A DNA stretch of 13,707 bases from JBOHHR01 sp050740975 (GCA_050740975.1 JBOIEE010000225.1:1-13707), one strand, 5' to 3'; shown: positions 1 through 6,885, counted from the first letter of the stretch. Numbers and translations are program-made. The notes: a model not told the origin generated them from the sequence alone.

Positions 1-93
1 GAGGGTGCCTTCGGGTAGTGTCACCGTGATGGGACGGCGCGGCCCGCGAAATTTTGGGGGGCGTCCGCTCTTGCTTTTTGTTGTGGTTGCCAC
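1..93 (-). CDS. Putative DNA-binding regulator with GRPPKF motif, N-terminal part only
   Basis: This is an open frame of 31 codons that leaves the window at position 1. It begins at a GTG (93-91), two codons after an in-frame TAA. The translation opens with a short Thr/Lys/Ser-rich stretch, then GRPPKF at residues 10-15, then RRPITVTLPEGTL at 19-31. A basic GRPPKF segment resembles an AT-hook or the basic arm of small regulators, and the following alternating hydrophobic strand resembles the start of a ribbon-helix-helix-type domain. DNA binding is therefore inferred, not shown. There is no clear Shine-Dalgarno sequence. A minus-strand promoter candidate lies at 124-150, which would leave a leader of roughly 25 nt. 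The gene diverges from the zinc-ribbon gene at 183. I first read the last eight codons as the start of a threonyl-tRNA synthetase TGS domain, but the longer frame explains the sequence better. Confidence 0.55.
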   Translation of the reverse strand, partial: MATTTKSKSGRPPKFRGPRRPITVTLPEGTL

Positions 94-108
94 TTGTTAC
101 GTTATAAT
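81..108 (+). promoter_or_regulatory. Sigma70-type promoter candidate for the zinc-ribbon gene
   Basis: A perfect -10 hexamer TATAAT lies at 103-108. A partial -35 hexamer TTGTGG lies at 81-86, with a 16-bp spacer. Transcription would start near 115 and reach the GTG at 183 through a leader of about 70 nt. The -10 lies in one arm of the inverted repeat described separately. The -35 match is weak. Confidence 0.45.
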
Positions 109-133
109 AGCATCGTTGGTTTAATTATAACGT
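99..133. repeat. Perfect 10-bp inverted repeat, operator candidate
   Basis: The left arm ACGTTATAAT (99-108) and the right arm ATTATAACGT (124-133) are exact reverse complements separated by 15 bp. Each arm contains the TATAAT of one of the two opposing promoter candidates. The spacing from arm centre to arm centre is 25 bp, so the sites are not quite helically phased. The repeat may be an operator for the adjacent putative regulator. A single arm also loosely resembles half of a Zur box, but no full Zur palindrome is present. Extrusion as a cruciform or use as a transcriptional hairpin is less likely with such an AT-rich stem. Confidence 0.6.
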
Positions 134-150
134 TAATATAGCTATTTCAA
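124..150 (-). promoter_or_regulatory. Sigma70-type promoter candidate for the leftward regulator gene
   Basis: On the minus strand a perfect TATAAT lies at 129-124 and TTGAAA, a 5 of 6 match to the -35 consensus, at 150-145. The spacer is 15 bp, which is short. An alternative -35, TTGCTT at 154-149, would give 19 bp. Transcription would start near 118, only a few bases from the start predicted for the opposing promoter, so two polymerases would face each other. Confidence 0.4.
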
Positions 151-182
151 GCAAGCTAAGCTTACAGCGGCGATAGCTGAGA

Positions 183-347
183 GTGAAGCGAGAATCGAGA
201 CAAGTATGCCCGGTATGCGGGTCCCCCGACATCCGGCGTTCTAGAAGGCACGGGGTGCTGGAGTGGGTACTGAAAGGTCTCTTCATCGTTCCGTGGCGAT
301 GCACGTCTTGCTGGAAACGGTTTTTCGCTTTTGATCCGATGTCTTGA
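183..347 (+). CDS. Small zinc-ribbon protein, 54 residues
   Basis: This short gene has two CxxC knuckles: CPVC at residues 9-12 and CTSC at 40-43. Between them lies SPDIRRSRRHGVLEWVLKGL, and the last knuckle is followed by WKRFFAF. The layout C-x2-C-G-S, an Arg-rich SRR segment, about 20 hydrophobic or helical residues, then a Pro-Trp-Arg-C-x2-C-x2-RFF ending is one I recognise from small uncharacterised bacterial proteins thought to hold one zinc ion. The middle segment (about 25-38) is amphipathic or weakly membrane-seeking. The frame is closed upstream by TAG at 174-176. GTG at 183 is the best start, and no strong Shine-Dalgarno is visible. It is transcribed away from the putative regulator at 1-93 and could share its operator. 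The function is unknown; a nucleic-acid or protein adaptor is possible. Confidence 0.7.
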   Translation: MKRESRQVCPVCGSPDIRRSRRHGVLEWVLKGLFIVPWRCTSCWKRFFAFDPMS

Positions 348-423
348 TTTTGAAAGAGCACGCTGCCTCGCGCATAATACCACGCCCACCGCACCGGGTT
401 CGGGATGCGTAATGGGATCATTG

Positions 424-648
424 ATGAATAGAGCAACCAACCCCTATCCGCCTTGGCTGAATATCGGAATGGTGGGGAGTATCCTGTCACTGGCCGCCGG
501 AATTCTAGGTTTTTACGATTATTTTGTTCCACCGGCGAGCCTGCAGGGACTCATCGACCTGGAAGAGAATCTATCGGATCTGTACATCGCTGGTCTCGCC
601 CTGGTCGGCGGGATTTTGGGGTTCCGCGGTAGCCTGAAATCCTCCTAG
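424..648 (+). CDS. Small membrane protein with two predicted helices, 74 residues
   Basis: I do not recognise the family. The protein has two hydrophobic segments, about residues 14-33 (IGMVGSILSLAAGILGFYDY) and 53-67 (LYIAGLALVGGILGF). They are separated by an acidic loop containing DLEEN, and each segment ends in a GILGF motif, which suggests an internal duplication of a Gly-rich transmembrane hairpin. I chose ATG 424, which has GGGA seven bases upstream. ATG 412 and a TTG at 331 are possible earlier starts, but they add a sequence without hydrophobic or conserved character. The gene lies 76 bp after the zinc-ribbon gene on the same strand and may be cotranscribed with it. Its 3' end faces the hydrolase remnant on the opposite strand. 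The existence of the gene is likely; its function is unknown. Confidence 0.55.
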   Translation: MNRATNPYPPWLNIGMVGSILSLAAGILGFYDYFVPPASLQGLIDLEENLSDLYIAGLALVGGILGFRGSLKSS

Positions 649-831
649 CCAACTTATTCCCTGCTGATGCGCCTTGCGCTGTAACTTGGTGCCGAGGACC
701 TCGCCCCAGCAACAGGGAGCGACCTTGAGATCGGGGCGTTCAGCGGCCAGCCTTTTTTGAATACGTTCAAAGGAGGCTTCATATTGGGAGCGCCGCACCC
801 CAGTGCTGTGGATGAAGATCAATGTCGTCAT
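571..831 (-). pseudogene. 5' remnant of an alpha/beta-hydrolase-like gene
   Basis: The frame starts well: AGGA stands four bases before ATG 831. The N-terminus MTTLIFIHSTGVR followed by a helix (YEASFERIQKRLAAERPDLK) and CCWGEVLGTKL fits large bacterial proteins that begin with a hydrolase-like strand and a HGTGVR oxyanion turn. Here the Gly of that turn is Ser (residue 9). The recognisable part ends near residue 58, about position 658. The rest of the frame runs antisense into the two-helix membrane gene and has no protein-like character. The complete family members I have in mind are several hundred residues long, so this is a truncated gene, probably cut when the sequence left of about 655 was joined on. 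I call it a remnant; a functional 86-residue product is possible but unlikely. Confidence 0.6.
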
Positions 832-874
832 ATCCTGCTTCTACGCAATTGCCAGCGCAGCTTTCAACCTGTGG

Positions 875-891
875 GATCCGCGACTCGGATC
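875..891. other. Hairpin downstream of the alarmone-hydrolase gene
   Basis: GATCCG (875-880) and CGGATC (886-891) form a perfect 6-bp stem with the 5-nt loop CGACT. It lies about 45 bp beyond the stop codon of the minus-strand gene that ends at 935. No T tract follows on either strand, so it is at best a weak or Rho-assisted terminator. The rest of 832-934 shows nothing I can identify. Confidence 0.25.
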
Positions 892-934
892 TGCTGTTTA
901 GCTGGGCGAGGGACGCGCTTATATCCACTCCCGC

Positions 935-1519
935 TCATGGCCGCTGGCTATAGATGGCATCAAATAAGCGTTCCAATTCGGCATGGGTTCCACGCATGCG
1001 GTCGATGACCGCCTTCGCCCAATCGAAGTACTCACGCCGCCGTTGCAAATTCCAGTCGGCAGGGGGCGAAGCATGCACGTCGCGCAGATTGCAGATTTTA
1101 TCGGCCAGCTTCACCAATTTGGCTTGGTGGCTTAGCGCGGGCGCGGTTTCTACCTGTAGGCGCTTGCGTTGGGTTTTGAGCAAGCGCTTGTCGTCCGTTA
1201 CTTCCATCACGATCGCGGCAATCGTTTCCCCAAACTGCGCTTGCAGCTCCTGGGGGGTCGTATCCGTATCCTCTACGGTGTCGTGCAGGATGGCTGAGGC
1301 GATCACCAGCGGGTCTGAAACCTTAACCTCGTTGGACAGGAGGGTCGCTAAGGCGATGGGGTGGTTGATGTAGGGCGAAGCGTCCAGATCCTTGCGCCGC
1401 TGATCTCGGTGTTTGCGAGCGGCGAATGCCAGCGCCGCCAGCACCAAGCCGAGGGCGGTTTCAGGGCGATCGGCATCCGTTCCATTGGCGCCGGCGAGGG
1501 CGGCGTTCGGCTTAAGCAT
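935..1519 (-). CDS. MESH1-like small alarmone hydrolase, HD domain (ppGpp 3'-pyrophosphohydrolase)
   Basis: The 194-residue protein is a stand-alone hydrolase domain of the RelA/SpoT type. Such enzymes remove the 3'-pyrophosphate of (p)ppGpp, and animal MESH1 also acts on NADPH. The metal-binding pattern is complete: ARKHRDQRRK with His37, PYINHP at 50-55, LHDTVEDTDTT with His79-Asp80 and the catalytic-type Glu83/Asp84, and KLVKLADKICNLRD with Asp140. EVTDDK and RKRLQVE are also typical of the group. There is no synthetase, TGS or ACT domain, so it can only degrade alarmones. I chose ATG 1519; a TTG at 1528 is possible. The start is 15 bp beyond the stop of the rhomboid gene, so the two are probably cotranscribed. 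About 20 N-terminal residues before the domain are low-complexity and the real start could be slightly downstream. Confidence 0.88.
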   Translation of the reverse strand: MLKPNAALAGANGTDADRPETALGLVLAALAFAARKHRDQRRKDLDASPYINHPIALATLLSNEVKVSDPLVIASAILHDTVEDTDTTPQELQAQFGETIAAIVMEVTDDKRLLKTQRKRLQVETAPALSHQAKLVKLADKICNLRDVHASPPADWNLQRRREYFDWAKAVIDRMRGTHAELERLFDAIYSQRP

Positions 1520-1534
1520 GTTGCGCAAAAACGG

Positions 1535-3427
1535 TCACGGTAATCCCTCAACCCTGGTGTCTTTGGGCCAATACTTCCACTGCGCCACACCCTCCTGGCA
1601 GCGGCATCCCTCGGCATCCAATAGCGCAATGTCTAGGCGCGCACCCCGCGGCAGACCCTGTCCGTGATTTTCAAATAGGTATTCCGGTTTGTGTTGGGGG
1701 CCGACGGTGAGCTGGATCAGACCCACCTCTCCGGCGTCGTCCAGGACATGAGCGAAGCCGATGAGTCCCCGCTCGAACTGGCGATACAGAGTGAGTCTTA
1801 TCCCGTTCTTCTCCTGTGGTTCCAAGCTTAACTGCACATCGGTTATGGCTACCCGCCCACTGCTCAGGATCCCTCGCTTGGCTTGCGCGGCGCGCAAAAA
1901 GCGCGCGAGCTGACTCGCCGCGAAGGCGTTGCTATCTTGCACCAGAGCGCGCCGTTGGGTTGCCACCGCCTGTTCGTACTGGCCTAAGCGATATTCCAAG
2001 GTAGCCAGCGTGTCGAGAAAGGCGCTCTCCTCAGGCGCCGCTCTAAGCGCCTTGGCCGCACTCTGGTAGGCGATGCGTAGCTCCTCGGAAGAGGCGCTGG
2101 GGTCTTCGGCCACACTCCAGGCCAGGTTATTGAGCAGCGCTGGCGGCGCCCATCCCGTCTGCAAATAACGTTGGGTGAAGCGGGCGTGATCGTGTGGATC
2201 GGGGTTCAGGAAATACGCCCACGCGCCGATCAAACCGCTCAGCGAGAGCACGCAGACTACGGCAAATAGCGCCTTTGCGCCTGACCCTAAGCGAGCAGCG
2301 GTGTCCAAATGAGGAACGGAACGGTACAGGCCGTAGGTGGTTAACACCCCCGCGGCTAATCCGCCGGCGTGTGCAGCCATGTCGATTTGCGGCATTAATA
2401 GGGGCAATGCCAAGTTAATGCCGATGATGAACAACCACCAACGCAAGGGTTGATAAAAGCCTCCAGGCAGTTTGTGGCGGAAGCGCCAGTTTAAGACCGC
2501 GAGCGCCCCCAGCAGCCCAAACAGAGCGGTCGACGCACCGACCGAAAACAAGGCTTTGCCGGTGAGCGTGGAGGCTAATGCCCCGCCGATGGCGGAGCAC
2601 ATGTAAACCGAAAAAAACCGTTGCCAGCCCATTAAGCGCTCGAGCAGTGCGCCCAAGGACAAGAGGGCAAGGGCGTTTACCCCCAGATGAAGGGTGTTGG
2701 CGTGGAGAAAGTTAGCAGCAACCAGCCGGAACCATTGGCCTTCGTGCACTAAGGAAGGAGCGTTGGCCCCCATGTCTAACAGCCGCAAGGGAGATTGCAC
2801 GGCCCCGGTGGCTATTTGCAGCCCAAAAACCAGCGTTATCAGCGCCAGCAAAAAATAAGTTGTCCGCGGAGCCCGCCGCTGCAGGCGCTTGGCAAGGTCT
2901 TGCCGGTGCGCGATCGTTTCCCAATGCCCCCGGCCATCGGGGCGTTGCAAAATGCGGGCGGTTATTTCTTGGCTCAACAGCCTTATCCCATCAGAAACGG
3001 CGAACGCGCGATCGGGGTAGACAAACAGCCTGTCTTTGGTCCCGAGTACCAGTGTTTGTCGGGGAGGGCGGCCCCAGACATCCAAAGAAAGTACGTCTTC
3101 ATAGGGAACGTCGACGGCACGACTAGCCCCAGGTTTTGCCGGTAAGCTCATGTGCGCGGATAGAAAGCGGATGGGAGAGGGAACGCGGGAGCGGGTAAAA
3201 ACGCGCACCACGAGCGCCAGGGCAAGGAGCCCGGAGGCAGTGATCAGCGTGGTAATACCCCGACTTATGGATTGCGGATCGTTCAGCCATTCGCTCAATA
3301 CAAAGGCTGTGGCCGTAGCCCCTGCCGACACGATACAGGCTAACCAAAACGACCAAAACGGCGGTTTGTGCAACGGTATTTCCGCGCATGTGGCGTGGCC
3401 CACCGGGTAGGTTTCGTACGGTGTCAT
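1535..3427 (-). CDS. Multidomain rhomboid intramembrane serine protease with TPR-like tail
   Basis: The protein has 630 residues. Two N-terminal hydrophobic segments (about 24-45 and 57-77) precede a soluble PH-like stretch (about 85-165). The six-helix rhomboid core runs from about 188 to 370. The core shows FRLVAANFLHANTLHLGVNALAL (His242, His247, Asn251), the nucleophile Ser299 in SVGASTALFG, and the general base His353 in DMAAHAGG, so it should be an active protease. One more hydrophobic segment (about 386-405) follows, then helical repeats resembling TPRs (about 430-515) and a beta-rich C-terminal region with CRC near 608-610. The length is two to three times that of GlpG. ATG 3427 overlaps the acyl-CoA dehydrogenase stop as ATGA, which indicates translational coupling; an ATG 18 bases earlier is less likely. 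The alarmone-hydrolase gene follows closely. The substrate is unknown. Confidence 0.9.
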   Translation of the reverse strand: MTPYETYPVGHATCAEIPLHKPPFWSFWLACIVSAGATATAFVLSEWLNDPQSISRGITTLITASGLLALALVVRVFTRSRVPSPIRFLSAHMSLPAKPGASRAVDVPYEDVLSLDVWGRPPRQTLVLGTKDRLFVYPDRAFAVSDGIRLLSQEITARILQRPDGRGHWETIAHRQDLAKRLQRRAPRTTYFLLALITLVFGLQIATGAVQSPLRLLDMGANAPSLVHEGQWFRLVAANFLHANTLHLGVNALALLSLGALLERLMGWQRFFSVYMCSAIGGALASTLTGKALFSVGASTALFGLLGALAVLNWRFRHKLPGGFYQPLRWWLFIIGINLALPLLMPQIDMAAHAGGLAAGVLTTYGLYRSVPHLDTAARLGSGAKALFAVVCVLSLSGLIGAWAYFLNPDPHDHARFTQRYLQTGWAPPALLNNLAWSVAEDPSASSEELRIAYQSAAKALRAAPEESAFLDTLATLEYRLGQYEQAVATQRRALVQDSNAFAASQLARFLRAAQAKRGILSSGRVAITDVQLSLEPQEKNGIRLTLYRQFERGLIGFAHVLDDAGEVGLIQLTVGPQHKPEYLFENHGQGLPRGARLDIALLDAEGCRCQEGVAQWKYWPKDTRVEGLP

Positions 3428-5118
3428 TCGTTCTGTGACTTCCATCGATGGGCCCCCAGGGCAAGCTGCCGCGTTTCTTGCCGGTACCCCTGCTCACAGC
3501 GTAGCGCTGGCGCCAACTCCTCGGCACACCAGCGATCGAGGCTGAGCTGGGCGTCGTTCTGCCCGCGCTTAAGCGCCCAGTCCGCGAATTCCGCCATTAG
3601 TGCGGCCGCGGCGACACGCGCGATCGAGAACGCCAACAGGCGGGCGCCGGCCTCTTGGGCCTCTGAGTCCGCGTCCCAGTGCCATTGCAGATAAGCACCG
3701 AGCCGCGCGGCCGAACGCGCGATGCATTCCCGGATCGCGCTCAGGGACGGATGGTCGACCCGGTGCAGCCGCGCCTCGAGGTCTGAAGAAAAATGGGCAA
3801 ATACATTGCGCTCCCTCAACACCCGCAGCACATCTACGCTCAGGATATTGGTGGTTCCTTCCCAGATCGGCAATACCTGGCAGTCCCTGAGCAGGCGTGG
3901 CAGGCCGGTGTCTTCAATGTATCCGGCGCCACCGAAGCACTCGATGGCCTCACTCAATACAGCGACCGCCTGCTTCGCGGTAAACAGCTTGACTACGGGG
4001 ATCAGCAATCTCAGCACAGCCTGCTCTGATTCGTTGGCCTGGCTCAAATCGCTCTTGCCCGCGAGCAAGCCCAAATGGAAAGTAAGATGAAAGGCCGCTT
4101 GAAATTCCACTTCCAAGCGGGCTAGCGTCTCTAAATGCAAAGGATGTTCGCTCAGGCGCTTGCCAAAGGCTTGGCGTTTGCCTGCGTAATCGCGGGCGAG
4201 CGCAATACCGCGCCGCATGTAACTGACCGCGGCCACCGCATTGTACAAGCGGGTAATGTTGAGCAAAGTGGCAATGGTGCGCACACCCTTTCCGGGTTCG
4301 CCGATCATCCGCGCCACGGCGCCGTGCAAACTGAGCTCGGCGGTCGCCATGGCGCGTGTTCCGAGCTTGTCCTTCAGGCGCTCGATTTCTATCCCGTTCC
4401 AGCGTCCCTCCCCATCGCGGGTTTCCAGGTAAAAGAGGCTTAGCCTGTCATCGCCCGCGATCTTGGCCAACACCATCGCCGCTTCCGCCGTGGTGGCGGA
4501 GGTAAACCATTTGGCTCCGTATAAGCGATACTGTCCCCCGGTCGGATGCGCTTGCGTGGTACTGCCGTCGACGTCCGAGCCACCGATGCGCTCGGTCATC
4601 CATTGCCCCGAGGTCCAGAAATCGTCCGCCTCCCGGGTAATGAAGCGTTTGAACGGATGGTTCAGCAAACCCTCGTCGCCGTAGATCTCGATGACGCGAG
4701 CCGCGCCATCGGTCATCGCGAGCGGGCAGGAATACATGGCCGATGAGGCGTGAAACAAATAGAGCCGGGCCATTTGGTGTACGCGCGACCAAACGCCTTC
4801 CCCACGCTCGTAGGCTACCGCCACAAGCCCCTCTTCCGCGGAGACGCGATGCAAGGCCTGCCATCCCCAGGTGGTTTGGATTCTATCCACCCGTTGCCCC
4901 CAGGGGTCGAAGTGGAACAGCCGAGGCGGACTCTGCTCGGCGTCTTCGGCCATGCGCCAAATGTCACCGACCACGCGTTCCCCGAGGCGAACGAGGCCCG
5001 GAGCGATCGCGGCCAGCACCTCTTGCGGAAGGCGCCAGGCGAAAAACCGGCGCAGCAACGGATCTTCCTGATACTGGTTGCCGAGGCGCGGCCCAGCTTG
5101 AAAAAACTCGTCCGGCAT
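3424..5118 (-). CDS. Acyl-CoA dehydrogenase family flavoprotein, AidB/ACAD11-like
   Basis: The 564-residue protein is a cytoplasmic FAD enzyme of the acyl-CoA dehydrogenase superfamily. The N-terminal part (1-110) with YQEDPLLRRFF is the extension seen in AidB. The FAD and substrate motif MTERIGGSDV lies at 174-183, the beta-domain motif GAKWFTSA at 201-208, and the C-terminal helical motif ECFGGAGYIEDTGLPRLLRD at 393-412. The position equivalent to the MCAD catalytic base is Glu420 in WEGTTN. The length and the C-terminal extension beyond 440 fit AidB and its long-chain relatives. True AidB is linked to the alkylation response and DNA binding; other members oxidise acyl-CoAs, and the sequence alone does not decide. 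The gene is first in a three-gene leftward unit. The Shine-Dalgarno sequence before ATG 5118 is weak, and no convincing promoter was found in 5119-5244. Confidence 0.9.
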   Translation of the reverse strand: MPDEFFQAGPRLGNQYQEDPLLRRFFAWRLPQEVLAAIAPGLVRLGERVVGDIWRMAEDAEQSPPRLFHFDPWGQRVDRIQTTWGWQALHRVSAEEGLVAVAYERGEGVWSRVHQMARLYLFHASSAMYSCPLAMTDGAARVIEIYGDEGLLNHPFKRFITREADDFWTSGQWMTERIGGSDVDGSTTQAHPTGGQYRLYGAKWFTSATTAEAAMVLAKIAGDDRLSLFYLETRDGEGRWNGIEIERLKDKLGTRAMATAELSLHGAVARMIGEPGKGVRTIATLLNITRLYNAVAAVSYMRRGIALARDYAGKRQAFGKRLSEHPLHLETLARLEVEFQAAFHLTFHLGLLAGKSDLSQANESEQAVLRLLIPVVKLFTAKQAVAVLSEAIECFGGAGYIEDTGLPRLLRDCQVLPIWEGTTNILSVDVLRVLRERNVFAHFSSDLEARLHRVDHPSLSAIRECIARSAARLGAYLQWHWDADSEAQEAGARLLAFSIARVAAAALMAEFADWALKRGQNDAQLSLDRWCAEELAPALRCEQGYRQETRQLALGAHRWKSQNE

Positions 5119-5244
5119 AGCTTTGCTGATCGATTACCAGGGCCGCGGTTCCACGAGGGCAGATGCAGTAGGATCGAGCGGGCTCGTAAAATCCACAAAC
5201 GGGTGGGAGATCTAAGCCTGGTTTTAGACAGCCCTGAGCGTGTC

Positions 5245-5952
5245 TTAAAGATCCTCCTGCTTTACCCTGAGATTCTGCCCAAAGGCCCGTACAACATCAG
5301 CCGCGTCTTTAGGCGCCTGTTGCAATATAAAGTGTCCCCCTTCGACTTTTCGGACCTCTAAAGAACGACAAACCCGTTTAAGATCGATTACCTTACTTTC
5401 TGGGACTAAGCTGTCTTTCGTGGCTTGAATGCACAGACACGGGATCGCTATTTCTTGCGTCGGCGCAGTACCTAAGTTTCCAATCACCATCAAGCGCTGT
5501 CGAATTGCATGCCGGTTTACGGAGCTGAAATTTGCGGCAATCGCGTTCGCTATTTGATCATCGGCCTCACGGCTTAAAAAAACCGCTTTCACGACAAAAG
5601 GTCTTGAGACCAAAAAAGAAATAAGGGAAGGCGGCATAGCTGTCAGTATTTTCAATATCAAAGGATTCGGGTTGGTCAAATAGGTCGCTACAAAAATCGC
5701 GCCTTTGCATTTTTCTGTATCCCTTATCGCCACCTGATAAACAATGGGTCCCGCAAACGACTCCCCTAAGACAATGAAATCTTCATCTTGCGGAATTTGC
5801 TTTCTTATCGTGTCTGTTAACGTGGAGTAATCTTGTGGGCCGGATTCCGGATACGAGATCACAGTGGTTTCAAACGCATTGTCTAATTCATTCACAAACG
5901 CGGTAAACATCAATCCTGTGCCATCGAACGCGGGCAGTAAAATGAGTCGCAT
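5245..5952 (-). CDS. Alpha/beta-hydrolase fold enzyme
   Basis: The 235-residue protein opens with MRLILLPAFDGTGLMF, a first strand plus oxyanion-type turn. The nucleophile elbow GESFAG carries Ser65, and acid and base candidates are Asp180 in QATKDSLVP and His207 in EGGHFILQ. This is a complete Ser-Asp-His triad in the usual order. It resembles small esterases or acyltransferases, but the substrate cannot be told. ATG 5952 has GGAG eight bases upstream and is preferred over a TTG at 6060, which would add a basic, low-complexity 36-residue extension. No signal peptide is visible, so it is probably cytoplasmic. Its codons look richer in A and T than those of the flanking genes, a possible sign of recent acquisition. 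It lies 141 bp downstream of the pentapeptide-repeat gene on the same strand and may be read with it. Confidence 0.82.
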   Translation of the reverse strand: MRLILLPAFDGTGLMFTAFVNELDNAFETTVISYPESGPQDYSTLTDTIRKQIPQDEDFIVLGESFAGPIVYQVAIRDTEKCKGAIFVATYLTNPNPLILKILTAMPPSLISFLVSRPFVVKAVFLSREADDQIANAIAANFSSVNRHAIRQRLMVIGNLGTAPTQEIAIPCLCIQATKDSLVPESKVIDLKRVCRSLEVRKVEGGHFILQQAPKDAADVVRAFGQNLRVKQEDL

Positions 5953-6093
5953 GGGCTTTCTCCGTTTGCTCTTCTTCGCTGGCACTCCGTCAAGTGTGTC
6001 CGATTTGAGCGCCTCGTTAAACCGACTTTTGGACAGCTCTAAAGCACCTCTTTCGCACAACGGATCTAGCCGTCATGCTCCCCACGGGTAAGA

Positions 6094-6885
6094 TTAGTCG
6101 AATACAGCCTCTTCGACCCCGTCTGCTTGTTGCAAACCGACGATCTCATCTTTGCCCTCGATACGGTCAAGCCTGGCGCCCGCGATCCGGGCATCGGACA
6201 GATCGACCCCACGCATTCTAGCGCCGGAGAACACAACACTGCGCAGATCGCAGCCGCTCAAGTCCGCACCCGAGAGATCCGCACCGCTAAGATCCGCGAA
6301 CTTCATCTCGCAGCCGGCAAGCTTAGCGCCACTCAGATCGGCGCCCTTCAAATTGGCATTCTCCAGCATGGCGCGGATCTTTCCCATCGGCTGGTTTTTG
6401 GCGTCGGTGGCAAGGTTGGCGTCCTTCAGCTTGGCACCTTCGAGATCCGCGCGTTTCAAGTCCGCAACGATCCGCGCGCCCGAGAGATCGGCTCCTCTCA
6501 GATTAGCGTCCACCAGCACCACACCGAATAGGCTGGCACGGCGCAAGGAGGCGCCCTGCAGATCGGCGCCACGCAAGATGGCAATATCCAGACTGCAGCG
6601 ATCGAGATTCGCCTTGTTGAGCTTTACTGCGGCCAAATGGGTACCAAAGAGATCGGCTCCTTTGAAATCCACCCCCGAGAGGTCAAGTCCCCGCAGGTCC
6701 TTGTCGCGGAGATTGGGCCGCTTGTCTTCCTCGGTGCGCGATAAAACCTCAAGCACTTCCTCCTTGGTCATGGGCTGATAGCCCGCACCTTGCAAAACGC
6801 CCGCGAACACGAGCGCCAGCCCTGCTCTGATCCAGGGTTTGTGAACGATCGCCTTCCCCATGATTCCGAGCCGCTGTCGCTTCAT
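6094..6885 (-). CDS. Exported pentapeptide-repeat protein
   Basis: The 263-residue protein consists largely of A(D/N)LxG-type five-residue repeats between about 59 and 243, for example the run ADLSGADLSGADLSG. These fold into a right-handed quadrilateral beta-helix. The repeats are interrupted once, near 155-172, by a segment containing TDAKNQPMGK. The N-terminus has a basic start, a hydrophobic stretch (about 20-35, GLALVFAGVLQGAG) and then a TKEEVLEVLSRTEED helix, so export or membrane anchoring is likely. ATG 6885 overlaps the stop of the upstream lipoprotein gene as ATGA, which argues for translational coupling and a shared role; an internal Met9 is a possible alternative. Cytoplasmic family members such as Qnr and MfpA mimic DNA and bind gyrase, but an exported protein is unlikely to do this. 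The function is unknown. Confidence 0.88.
   Translation of the reverse strand: MKRQRLGIMGKAIVHKPWIRAGLALVFAGVLQGAGYQPMTKEEVLEVLSRTEEDKRPNLRDKDLRGLDLSGVDFKGADLFGTHLAAVKLNKANLDRCSLDIAILRGADLQGASLRRASLFGVVLVDANLRGADLSGARIVADLKRADLEGAKLKDANLATDAKNQPMGKIRAMLENANLKGADLSGAKLAGCEMKFADLSGADLSGADLSGCDLRSVVFSGARMRGVDLSDARIAGARLDRIEGKDEIVGLQQADGVEEAVFD

Noticed and set aside
1..24. Start of a threonyl-tRNA synthetase (VTLPEGTL resembling a TGS-domain opening)
   Set aside because: The same frame extends upstream to a GTG at 93 through GRPPKF and RRPIT, which fits a basic DNA-binding protein better, and no Shine-Dalgarno precedes the inner GTG.
99..118. Zur binding site
   Set aside because: Only one half resembles the Zur box; the full palindrome is absent, and no zinc-transport gene lies nearby.
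5222..5250. Terminator hairpin at the 3' end of the alpha/beta-hydrolase gene
   Set aside because: AGACA and TGTCT can pair, but the stem has a mismatch, overlaps the stop codon and lacks a T run in the direction of transcription.
4750..5361. 203-codon open frame on the plus strand
   Set aside because: It is antisense to the acyl-CoA dehydrogenase and the hydrolase 3' end, with no ribosome-binding site or protein-like pattern.
6152..6778. 208-codon open frame on the plus strand
   Set aside because: It is antisense to the pentapeptide-repeat gene, and its regular composition mirrors the repeats on the other strand.
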